Positions 4,662-8,997 of a stretch of 8,997 bases of DNA are shown one piece after another. Both the position numbers and the translations under genes were made by a program. The stretch's first letter is position 1; each line of letters begins with the position of its first letter. The notes beneath the pieces were generated by a model. That model was not told the origin of the DNA. It ran no database searches and saw nothing but the letters and a program-made list of their open reading frames with translations. This DNA is from Candidatus Uhrbacteria bacterium (GTDB lineage: Bacteria; Patescibacteriota; Patescibacteriia; UBA9934; GWF2-40-263), in assembly GCA_003511125.1 (NCBI GenBank), contig DOJV01000048.1:6661-15657 (forward strand), given 5' to 3'.

Positions 4662-5618
4662 ATGGCCGAAGAGCAAACCACCAACTCCGCAACCGAAATC
4701 AACCCCCTGGATGTCTGGAAGGAGATGGGTGTCATCGACGCCCTGCTGCCCCACATCCGCGAGGTCGTTCCGGGCTTCGAGCCCGAAAACTTCGACATCG
4801 TCTTCGCCTACGTGACCTGGTGGTTCGACCGCTCGGGTTGCGTCGGTACCTTCTACCTGGACGAAGGAGAGGGTGAGATCGAGCTCCAGTGCGAGCCCGT
4901 GTCTACCCGTTGGCGCGCCGATCCGGCCAAGCCGACCGTGGCCATGGTCTTCCGAGTCCTCCAGCAGAACGACGAAGACGAGGGCGGAGACTTGGCCAAC
5001 GACGACATGACCGAAGGTCGCTGGTACGCAGTGCCTGTCGGTTTGGCTCCGACCACTGTTCGCTCGAAGTCCGAGAAGGCCTTTCAGAAGATGGGTCTCC
5101 TCGAGGGCCGCCTTCCGGGCTTCAGCGATGGCGAGTGGGACCGCTCGCAGCCCCGTCACCTGAGCCTCCGGTTCAAGAAGTACGGCGGCATCGTTCAGGC
5201 CTGGCACAACGGCCGCAAGGTCGTTTTTGACAAGCGCTCCCGGAAGCCGGCCAACTTCGACTCTGAGGTGGCCTGCGAGGTGGTCTGCGAACGCTTGCAC
5301 AAGGTGTTCGTCACCTGGCGCGGTGTCATGACCGAAGGCCAGCAGCGAGTCGCCCTGGTCGAGGCCTCCCGTCTCAGGGGTCTGACCGGGTTCCGCCGTC
5401 GGACGGTCGGTGACGAGCGGCAGCCCGACACCGTCACCCCCGCCCTCGCCAACCTCCCCGAGGCCACCGGCGAATGGGGCATCGGCACCGACGAGTCGGA
5501 GGCCACCACCACCGACCCCGGCACCGACGCCCCCGCCGAGGAGCCGGTCAGCGGCACCGAGGCCGACACCTCCGGTGACGCCCCCGCCGACTCCGTCGAG
5601 GATCAGCCCGCGGCCTAG
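4662..5618 (+). CDS. Hypothetical cytoplasmic protein with acidic C-terminal tail (high-GC cassette D)
   Basis: 318 residues, ATG 4662, stop TAG 5616-5618. AGGAG lies 7 nt upstream of the ATG. Residues 1-250 appear to be a globular alpha/beta domain rich in Trp, Cys and charged residues (FAYVTWWFDRSGCVGTFYLD at 48-67, KKYGGIVQAWHNGRKVVFD at 172-190, and a C-x3-C pair at C205 and C209). Residues 255-318 are Asp/Glu/Pro/Thr-rich and probably disordered. I see no signal peptide or membrane helix. The WWFDR and GIVQAWHNGRKV segments might mark a nucleic-acid or ligand-binding fold, but I do not recognise the family. It is a single transcription unit with promoter, leader hairpin and terminator. 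GC and codon use contrast sharply with the yibE/F-like gene directly downstream. A long minus-strand frame across the same DNA (4614-5624) lacks a start signal and reads like a GC-rich shadow. Confidence 0.88.
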   Translation: MAEEQTTNSATEINPLDVWKEMGVIDALLPHIREVVPGFEPENFDIVFAYVTWWFDRSGCVGTFYLDEGEGEIELQCEPVSTRWRADPAKPTVAMVFRVLQQNDEDEGGDLANDDMTEGRWYAVPVGLAPTTVRSKSEKAFQKMGLLEGRLPGFSDGEWDRSQPRHLSLRFKKYGGIVQAWHNGRKVVFDKRSRKPANFDSEVACEVVCERLHKVFVTWRGVMTEGQQRVALVEASRLRGLTGFRRRTVGDERQPDTVTPALANLPEATGEWGIGTDESEATTTDPGTDAPAEEPVSGTEADTSGDAPADSVEDQPAA

Positions 5619-5647
5619 TGCCAAGAGCTGAACCTCGAGTGTCTCCC

Positions 5648-5684
5648 GACCCCGAAGCTGAAGAGCCTAGGGGTCGTTTTTTTT
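5648..5684 (+). terminator. Intrinsic terminator of cassette D
   Basis: GACCCC (5648-5653) pairs with GGGGTC (5670-5675), with possible further pairing inside, followed by G and eight T (5677-5684). It lies 30 bp past the stop codon. Confidence 0.88.
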
Positions 5685-5700
5685 ATCCTCACCCCGGCTA

Positions 5701-5732
5701 GGTTGTCGGCGGGTGGGTGGTTGCCGACAACC
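5701..5732. repeat. Perfect 10-bp inverted repeat
   Basis: GGTTGTCGGC (5701-5710) and GCCGACAACC (5723-5732) flank a 12-nt G/T-rich loop. No T-tract follows. Together with the next palindrome it fills the gap between cassette D and the yibE/F-like gene. Confidence 0.8.
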
Positions 5733-5737
5733 GGCCG

Positions 5738-5770
5738 ACCCTCTCCTAAGAGGAGAGGGTTTGGGTTTTT
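5738..5770 (+). terminator. Palindrome with downstream T-run (possible second terminator)
   Basis: ACCCTCTCCT (5738-5747), AAG, then the exact complement AGGAGAGGGT (5751-5760), followed by TTGGGTTTTT (5761-5770). It could act as a back-up terminator. CCCTCTCC...GGAGAGGG palindromes are also common as dispersed repeats, so a purely repetitive origin is possible. Confidence 0.5.
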
Positions 5771-5782
5771 ACTACCATTGTT

Positions 5783-5837
5783 TTGACATCGCGAATAGGT
5801 TTTTTATCTTGCCCAACTTCCCAAATAACGCTATCCT
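5783..5837 (+). promoter_or_regulatory. Candidate promoters of the yibE/F-like gene
   Basis: Two options are visible. The first is TTGACA (5783-5788), a 16-bp spacer and TATCTT (5805-5810). The second is TTGCCC (5809-5814), a 17-bp spacer and TATCCT (5832-5837). The second would start transcription only a few bases before the ATG at 5848, giving a leaderless or near-leaderless mRNA. This would fit the lack of a Shine-Dalgarno sequence. Confidence 0.45.
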
Positions 5838-5847
5838 ATATAGGCTT

Positions 5848-7002
5848 ATGTTTATCAAAAAAAACTTTTTTATTTTTCTTCTTTTTACCGTTGGTTTTTT
5901 GTTTTCAACCTCGCCTCTATTGGCCGCCGAAGAAAAATATTCTAATTCTCAATTACAATTTAAAGCTTTGGTTACCGAAGTTATTGAATCAAACGAAGTT
6001 GGACAAAAATTGCGATTGGTTGGTTTGGGTGGTGATTGGGAAGGGAAGGATTTTGTCTATGATGGAACTGTCGTGGAAGTTATTTCTCGATCCGAATATA
6101 AAACCGGTGATCGCGTTTGGGTTAATCACCAACAAAATTCCGACGGTCAAGATGTTTTTTATGTTACTGATTTTGTGCGCACCGGAGTTTTGAATTGGTT
6201 GTGGTTGTTGTTTGTGGCCGTGGTAATTCTGGTCGGTCGTTTTAAAGGTTTTCGAGCTTTGGTAACTTTGGCTTTAAGTTTTTTGATTATTTTAAGATTT
6301 ATCATTCCTTTGATTTTGGCCGGCGGCAACCCACTTCTTGTCAGTATTGTCGGTTGTATCTTTATTTTGATTCTGGCGATTTATGTGACAGAGGGTTTTA
6401 ATCGCCGAGCCCATTTGGCTTTATTTTCCACGGTCATTGCTTTGATTATCACCGGAATTTTGTCTTTAATTTTTACGGCCTTGGCCAAACTTTCAGGTTT
6501 TGTCAGCGAGGATACTATGTTTTTGACCGGTCTTGGCGATGGCAATATTAATCTTAGAGGTTTGTTTTTGGCTGGAATAATTATTGGTACTCTTGGAGTT
6601 TTAGACGATGTGGTTATTTCACAAATTGTTTTGGTCGAGGAATTAAAAAAAGCCGGCGCCAGCGGCCGGGATCTTTATAAAAAAGCCATGAGGGTTGGTA
6701 TTTCACATTTGAGCTCGATGATTAATACTTTATTTTTGGCTTATGCCGGAGTTTCACTTCCGCTTTTAATTTTGTTTAGTGCCAACGAGGGTTTGCACAC
6801 AAATCTTTCTCAAGCTTTAAGCAGTGAAATGATCGCGTCGGAAATTATCAGAACTTTGGTTGGCAGTATTGGTTTGGTTTTGTCAGTGCCAATTTCCACC
6901 GGTTTGGCGGTTAGTTGGTTTGAGAGTTTTAAAGATAAAAAATCAACCCGCCGATTTTCTAATAAAAAAAACCCCGATAAAATTGACCAAATTAGCAATT
7001 AG
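5848..7002 (+). CDS. YibE/F-like multi-pass membrane protein
   Basis: 384 residues from ATG 5848, stop TAG 7000-7002. This start is chosen over the longer open frame (from 5713) because it gives a clear signal sequence (FIKK then a hydrophobic run ending LLAAEEK), and because the upstream part covers palindromes and promoter boxes. Residues 25-140 form a soluble extracytoplasmic domain containing a small beta-rich region (GDRVWVNHQQ). About seven or eight transmembrane helices follow, from LNWLWLLF near 140 to the C-terminus. The segment LFLAGIIIGTLGVLDDVVIS is the conserved core seen in YibE/F family proteins (Pfam YibE_F). The molecular function of the family is not established; a transport role is often suggested. 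The tail is basic (KDKKSTRR, KKNPDK). Codon use is AT-leaning, so it belongs to the host-like class. It has no operon partners. Confidence 0.9.
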   Translation: MFIKKNFFIFLLFTVGFLFSTSPLLAAEEKYSNSQLQFKALVTEVIESNEVGQKLRLVGLGGDWEGKDFVYDGTVVEVISRSEYKTGDRVWVNHQQNSDGQDVFYVTDFVRTGVLNWLWLLFVAVVILVGRFKGFRALVTLALSFLIILRFIIPLILAGGNPLLVSIVGCIFILILAIYVTEGFNRRAHLALFSTVIALIITGILSLIFTALAKLSGFVSEDTMFLTGLGDGNINLRGLFLAGIIIGTLGVLDDVVISQIVLVEELKKAGASGRDLYKKAMRVGISHLSSMINTLFLAYAGVSLPLLILFSANEGLHTNLSQALSSEMIASEIIRTLVGSIGLVLSVPISTGLAVSWFESFKDKKSTRRFSNKKNPDKIDQISN

Positions 7003-7099
7003 ATTTTTAGTGGTATCATCAACCGATTCGTCAATTTGCCATAAGTTTAAGCTTCAAAAAGTTGATTACCGCCAAGTTACCGAAAAGTCGACAGAGATA

Positions 7100-7128
7100 T
7101 TGTGATTTTTTCGTTTTTCTGATATTAT
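7100..7128 (+). promoter_or_regulatory. Promoter of tRNA-Trp
   Basis: -35 TTGTGA (7100-7105), 17-bp spacer, -10 TATTAT (7123-7128), ending 17 bp before the mature tRNA 5' end. Confidence 0.6.
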
Positions 7129-7145
7129 TTTTGTGCGAAAACTAC

Positions 7146-7219
7146 AGGGGCGTCGTTCAATGGTAGGACGGAGGTCTCCAAAACCTTTGACATAGGTTCG
7201 ATTCCTATCGCCCCTGCCA
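7146..7219 (+). tRNA. tRNA-Trp (anticodon CCA)
   Basis: Complete cloverleaf. Acceptor AGGGGCG (7146-7152) pairs perfectly with CGCCCCT (7209-7215). D stem is GTTC/GGAC. Anticodon stem is GAGGT/ACCTT, with anticodon CCA at 7178-7180. T stem is ATAGG/CCTAT with loop TTCGATT. The discriminator is G7216 and CCA is encoded (7217-7219). Confidence 0.97.
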
Positions 7220-7233
7220 GGCAACTGCCTGGC
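7216..7233 (+). repeat. Trailer hairpin that includes the tRNA-Trp CCA
   Basis: GCCAGGC (7216-7222, discriminator plus CCA plus GGC) pairs perfectly with GCCTGGC (7227-7233) across AACT. Part of it (7220-7237) recurs at 8456-8473 with one mismatch. There is no T-tract, so it is more likely a processing or dispersed-repeat element than a terminator. Confidence 0.75.
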
Positions 7234-7278
7234 GTGCTAGGTTCGGCTTGATACTGCACGTAAATAGAAAACATAAAT

Positions 7279-7308
7279 TTGAAAAATACTAAGGCAAGAA
7301 TTTATAAT
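7279..7308 (+). promoter_or_regulatory. Candidate promoter of the 7351 gene
   Basis: -35 TTGAAA (7279-7284), 18-bp spacer, consensus -10 TATAAT (7303-7308). The leader would be about 36 nt with no clear Shine-Dalgarno sequence before the ATG. Confidence 0.55.
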
Positions 7309-7350
7309 TAATAAATTATCGAGTATTAAATATTAAATTTAAGTGCATCT

Positions 7351-7674
7351 ATGGAAAATCCAAGACGTGAAAACCATGAAAACACCGGAAGACAAGAAGT
7401 TTCACTTAGCGAACTTGTCCTAGGTCAGAAAATAAAGATAAAACAACCAAGTCGCGATCCGCTAGAACCAGGAGCAGAAGGTATGGGATGTAAAGCTTAC
7501 TTTATAGATTCGGTAATAACAAAAATAAATATTGTTGATAATCCGGACGATTGTTATATTGAAACCAAAGATAGTGTAACATTGTTTGGTAACTCGTCGG
7601 TAAATGAATTTACAGGAAAGCAACTTTATATGGAGAATAATATTCTTTACGCGGATCCTGATACAGAATCTTGA
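7351..7674 (+). CDS. Small hypothetical protein, probably cytoplasmic
   Basis: 107 residues, ATG 7351, stop TGA 7672-7674. Residues 1-15 are polar and probably disordered. From SLSELVLGQKIKIKQPSRDP onward the sequence is predicted to be beta-rich (AYFIDSVITKINI, then DDCYIETKDSVTLFGNS). No signal peptide, membrane helix or recognised catalytic motif is present. Codon use is AT-leaning, like the host genes. A consensus TATAAT lies 42 bp upstream and a perfect inverted repeat (7718-7744) lies about 45 bp downstream. The ATG lacks a Shine-Dalgarno sequence, as for the yibE/F-like gene. The family is not recognised. Coding is likely from the coherent mix of buried and polar residues and from the flanking signals. 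Confidence 0.65.
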   Translation: MENPRRENHENTGRQEVSLSELVLGQKIKIKQPSRDPLEPGAEGMGCKAYFIDSVITKINIVDNPDDCYIETKDSVTLFGNSSVNEFTGKQLYMENNILYADPDTES

Positions 7675-7717
7675 ACTATCACAAGTTAAATTACCAAAGA
7701 TCTATAACTGGATAACC

Positions 7718-7744
7718 TTTCTTCGGAAAAAATTTCCGAAGAAA
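7718..7744. repeat. Perfect 12-bp inverted repeat
   Basis: TTTCTTCGGAAA (7718-7729), AAA, TTTCCGAAGAAA (7733-7744). Each arm is itself nearly palindromic. There is no long T-run after it. It may stabilise the 3' end of the upstream mRNA or act as a protein-binding site. Confidence 0.8.
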
Positions 7745-7851
7745 TCAACCTAATCGCCTACCAGTGCCAAAAATTCAACTTAAGGAGACATTAAAACAAA
7801 ATAAACAGTTCCAAACTCACCATCTCCAAAAAATCTGATGTTTTTTTCTTG

Positions 7852-7860
7852 TGATATACT
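7852..7860 (+). promoter_or_regulatory. Extended -10 promoter of the 7869 ORF
   Basis: TGA-TATACT (7852-7860) matches an extended -10 box. No good -35 is visible. The predicted start at about 7867 almost coincides with the ATG at 7869. Confidence 0.45.
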
Positions 7861-7868
7861 CGAACGGT

Positions 7869-8057
7869 ATGAACAATAAAAAATCTTTTTATCTAATGAT
7901 TTTTGCAATTGTAATTGTCATGTTGATAGGGCTATCTGCAAACCATTTATCTGTTAATTGGGATATCACAACATTACATTCTCGCACAACCCCACCACAA
8001 GAGAATCACGGAATTAAAAGCCGTGGTTTTTTCTTTTACTTCACCAAACTTGTCTAG
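7869..8057 (+). CDS. Small one-helix membrane ORF (doubtful C-terminus)
   Basis: 62 residues from ATG 7869, stop TAG 8055-8057. The N-terminus is basic (MNNKKS), followed by one membrane helix at about 7-24 (FYLMIFAIVIVMLIGL), and then a short polar region. The last 18 or so codons run through a strong terminator hairpin (8004-8032), so the frame is probably extended past its original end by mutation, or this is a remnant. There is no Shine-Dalgarno sequence, but an extended -10 box lies just upstream, which would give a leaderless message. A further in-frame codon upstream (7851) is less likely because it overlaps the -10 box. It could be a small membrane peptide or non-coding. Confidence is low. 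Confidence 0.35.
   Translation: MNNKKSFYLMIFAIVIVMLIGLSANHLSVNWDITTLHSRTTPPQENHGIKSRGFFFYFTKLV
8004..8032 (+). terminator. Intrinsic terminator
   Basis: AATCACGG (8004-8011) pairs with CCGTGGTT (8021-8028) with one T-G pair. The T-rich stretch TTTTTTC begins at 8027. It overlaps the 3' end of the ORF starting at 7869. Confidence 0.7.
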
Positions 8058-8238
8058 TTCTAAAATTAAAAAACAGACACCTAAAGCGCCTGTTTTTTTT
8101 TGATATTTTTAACCGTAAAACGTGATCCTTAATCACGATCGCGTTTTGTAAATGTTCTAAAATTTCTTGTTTCTCGTCGCGTGTTCCGTGTGTGAGAATA
8201 TGTTTAGCAAACTTGCGGATACTCAATATTCCGAACAT
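8041..8238 (-). pseudogene. C-terminal remnant resembling a serine site-specific recombinase
   Basis: On the minus strand, the segment IRKFAKHILTHGTRDEKQ followed by EILEHLQNAIVIKDHVLRLK resembles the extreme C-terminus of large serine recombinases, where a G-T-x-E-E-K-R-E-I-L-K-x-L motif is followed by a short beta segment (L-K-D-x-x-L). No catalytic Ser domain, recombinase domain or zinc ribbon is found upstream within the window, and the frame beyond 8238 loses this similarity. The 3' end of the frame (RRFRCLFFNF and on) runs through a terminator hairpin (8068-8098), a sign that the original stop has been lost by a shift, perhaps in the A-run near 8100. It is most likely the relic of a mobile element. 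The match is from memory of motif shape, not from an alignment. Confidence 0.4.
8068..8101. terminator. Bidirectional intrinsic terminator
   Basis: AAAAAACAG (8068-8076) pairs with CTGTTTTTT (8090-8098). The T-run extends to 8101 on the plus strand, and an A-run on the left gives a U-run on the minus strand. It lies between the convergent ORFs. Confidence 0.75.
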
Positions 8239-8419
8239 TTGTAGAGTTGGAGATTGGGCTGGTGAAATGCCGGATTATTGCTTCCACAACTCGTTGTTTT
8301 TAGAAGAAAAAAAGGAAGTTTAACTTCATCTTTTATTATTGACGGTGTAATGATTATTCTAGGAATTTTAGCCGTCAGAAATTATAAGCAAAAATTGTCC
8401 TAACTTTCTTGCACAACCA
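8239..8419. other. Stretch with no confident gene
   Basis: AT-rich sequence. The plus-strand frames around 8250-8330 and 8305-8402 would form one peptide ending in a possible membrane helix (FIIDGVMIILGILAV) only if a shift occurred in the A-run near 8308-8315. A short inverted pair GACGG...CCGTC (8341-8377) is present. I see no promoter plus start combination. Confidence 0.4.
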
Positions 8420-8460
8420 TTGCCCAGCAGTAGCCGGTTTTACCGGCAGTTGCTGGGCAA
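8420..8460. repeat. Large nested palindrome
   Basis: TTGCCCAGCA (8420-8429)/TGCTGGGCAA (8451-8460) encloses GCCGGT (8433-8438)/ACCGGC (8442-8447), with a TTT loop and a 3x3 internal loop. GGCAATTGCC at 8456-8465 forms a further palindrome overlapping its right end. The form recalls REP-like or IS200/IS605-end hairpins, but no transposase is nearby. Confidence 0.8.
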
Positions 8461-8473
8461 TTGCCTGGCGTGC
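8456..8473 (+). repeat. 18-bp repeat, copy 2 (GGCAAYTGCCTGGCGTGC)
   Basis: Matches 7220-7237 just behind tRNA-Trp with a single C/T difference. Confidence 0.75.
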
Positions 8474-8474
8474 C

Positions 8475-8509
8475 AAAATTCCTCCACTAAAATTAGTGGA
8501 GGAATTTTT
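8475..8509. terminator. Perfect 16-bp hairpin with T-run
   Basis: 8475-8490 pairs perfectly with 8493-8508, ending in TTTTT (8505-8509). The left arm begins with AAAA. It is a strong intrinsic terminator on the plus strand and possibly on the minus strand. Confidence 0.8.
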
Positions 8510-8511
8510 GT

Positions 8512-8543
8512 TAAAAAAACACTCCTGACGAAGATGTCAGGAG
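8512..8543 (-). terminator. Intrinsic terminator of cassette E (minus strand)
   Basis: CTCCTGAC (8543-8536 on the minus strand) pairs with GTCAGGAG (8529-8522), loop 6 nt. It is followed by TGTTTTTTT (complement of 8513-8521). It lies about 60 bp past the stop at 8605. Confidence 0.85.
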
Positions 8544-8604
8544 GCGGTCGTTGGAGACGATTGAGCCGAGTGGCTCTTATGTGTGGGTGTGCGAGGTGGT
8601 GGGG

Positions 8605-8883
8605 TCAACACGGCTTGTTTTGTTCAACCCCGAGTTCGGTGAGGCATTCGCCGACGAGCCTCTTCACGACACTCTGCACATCTGCGAATTGCGCAAACGG
8701 CATGAACGCCGCTCGTACATCCGCAAGGGATGCGAAGTGCAGCTGAACCAACGGCCATTCGACGATCACGGGGAGATTGCCTTTCTGTGTGTCCTGCACA
8801 CTTACCGTGATGTCTACTGCCGGTGACTCGTTGTTGATGAATGCCTTTCCGGTTTTTCTGGCATACTTTTTGTCCTCGGCCAT
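8605..8883 (-). CDS. Small hypothetical protein (high-GC cassette E)
   Basis: 92 residues, ATG 8883, stop TGA 8607-8605. The start is decided by GGGAGG (8893-8888), 4 nt upstream of this ATG. Longer in-frame starts (M at 8895 or further) overlap that ribosome-binding site and lack one of their own. The N-terminus is basic and Lys-rich (MAEDKKYARKTGKAF). The middle is beta-rich (AVDITVSVQDTQKGNLPVIV), then comes a helical section (LADVRAAFMPFAQFADVQSV and VVKRLVGECLTELG). There is no signal peptide or membrane helix. The fold could be a small alpha/beta domain; the family is not recognised. Like the other high-GC genes it stands alone, with its own terminator, and is more GC-rich than the surroundings. 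Confidence 0.75.
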   Translation of the reverse strand: MAEDKKYARKTGKAFINNESPAVDITVSVQDTQKGNLPVIVEWPLVQLHFASLADVRAAFMPFAQFADVQSVVKRLVGECLTELGVEQNKPC

Positions 8884-8925
8884 GATACCTCCCATGGATG
8901 TTGAAGGACCGTGAAAGATACTATT

Positions 8926-8964
8926 AATATACCTTTGTCCGCGAATCATTTCGCGACCAAAGGT
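8926..8964 (-). promoter_or_regulatory. Candidate -10 with operator-like palindrome upstream of cassette E
   Basis: On the minus strand a TATATT -10 candidate (8931-8926) directly abuts an imperfect 34-bp palindrome: ACCTTTG/CAAAGGT (8931-8937 with 8958-8964) around CGCGAA/TTCGCG (8940-8945 with 8950-8955). No consensus -35 is visible, as the palindrome occupies that region. This suggests a regulator-binding site, but a leader or other hairpin role is possible. Confidence 0.45.
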
Positions 8965-8968
8965 CGGT

Positions 8969-8992
8969 GGAGCGCGCGAGGGGGCGCGCTCC
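8969..8992. repeat. GC-rich perfect 9-bp inverted repeat at the right edge
   Basis: GGAGCGCGC (8969-8977) and GCGCGCTCC (8984-8992) flank a 6-nt loop. No T-run is seen before the window ends. It may belong to another high-GC unit beyond the edge. Confidence 0.65.
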
Positions 8993-8997
8993 GAGAG

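Noticed and set aside
4614..5624. Minus-strand 336-codon frame opposite cassette D
   Set aside because: It is Gly/Val/Leu/Ala-rich with no start signal, promoter or terminator. The plus-strand frame has all of these and a protein-like composition.
8420..8826. Plus-strand frames opposite cassette E
   Set aside because: They cross strong terminator hairpins and lack start signals. The minus-strand frame has GGGAGG and its own terminator.
1..8997. CRISPR array or rRNA genes
   Set aside because: I saw no regularly spaced direct repeats with spacers, and no rRNA-like conserved sequence.

Overview
The window looks like a fragment of an ultra-small Patescibacteria/CPR genome, most likely Parcubacteria-like. 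This is inferred from style, not from a marker gene. The evidence is an A+T-leaning background, two tRNA genes with encoded CCA, a YibE/F-like protein in low-GC codons, decayed fragments resembling a GIY-YIG nuclease and a serine recombinase tail, and repeated GCGAAGTGG-type spacer elements. Most of the window is accessory and intergenic-rich sequence, not operons.

Two compositional classes are interleaved. The low-GC class holds an acidic hypothetical gene cut by the left edge (3-1022), a GIY-YIG pseudogene (2210-2398), a yibE/F-like gene (5848-7002), a small hypothetical gene (7351-7674), a small membrane ORF (7869-8057) and a probable recombinase remnant (8041-8238, minus). The high-GC class holds five unrelated single genes: 1127-1519 (-), 2453-3217 (-), 3480-4337 (-), 4662-5618 (+) and 8605-8883 (-). 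All five have a Shine-Dalgarno sequence (weaker in the first) and their own intrinsic terminator. Four of them (all but the last) have a near-consensus TTGACN-17-TANNTT promoter and a leader hairpin. They read as autonomous monocistronic cassettes set into an AT-rich chromosome. Two of them share a promoter-leader block of about 62 bp. One has its terminator at the exact point where the GIY-YIG homology is lost, which suggests insertion.

Layout: 1-1105, edge gene and convergent terminators; 1127-1636, zinc-ribbon-like cassette A; 1652-2122, a tRNA-Asp locus with a plus-strand promoter, a duplicated 5' half of the tRNA interrupted by a folded insert of about 114 nt, the intact tRNA-Asp, an elaborate nested trailer structure and a terminator; 2162-2398, spacer repeat and GIY-YIG remnant; 2382-3312, cassette B (predicted Ig-like domain plus C-terminal membrane anchor); 3415-4432, cassette C (two domains on a Pro/Ala linker); 4432-4460, perfect palindrome; 4517-5684, cassette D; 5701-5770, palindromes; 5783-7002, yibE/F-like gene; 7100-7233, tRNA-Trp with a hairpin that pairs its CCA end; 7279-8101, small genes and decayed sequence; 8239-8510, no confident gene but large palindromes; 8514-8964, cassette E with an operator-like palindrome.

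The most interesting signals are the high-GC cassette organisation, the split tRNA-Asp-derived structured element, and the tRNA trailer that can fold in alternative ways. None of the cassette proteins could be assigned a function by eye.
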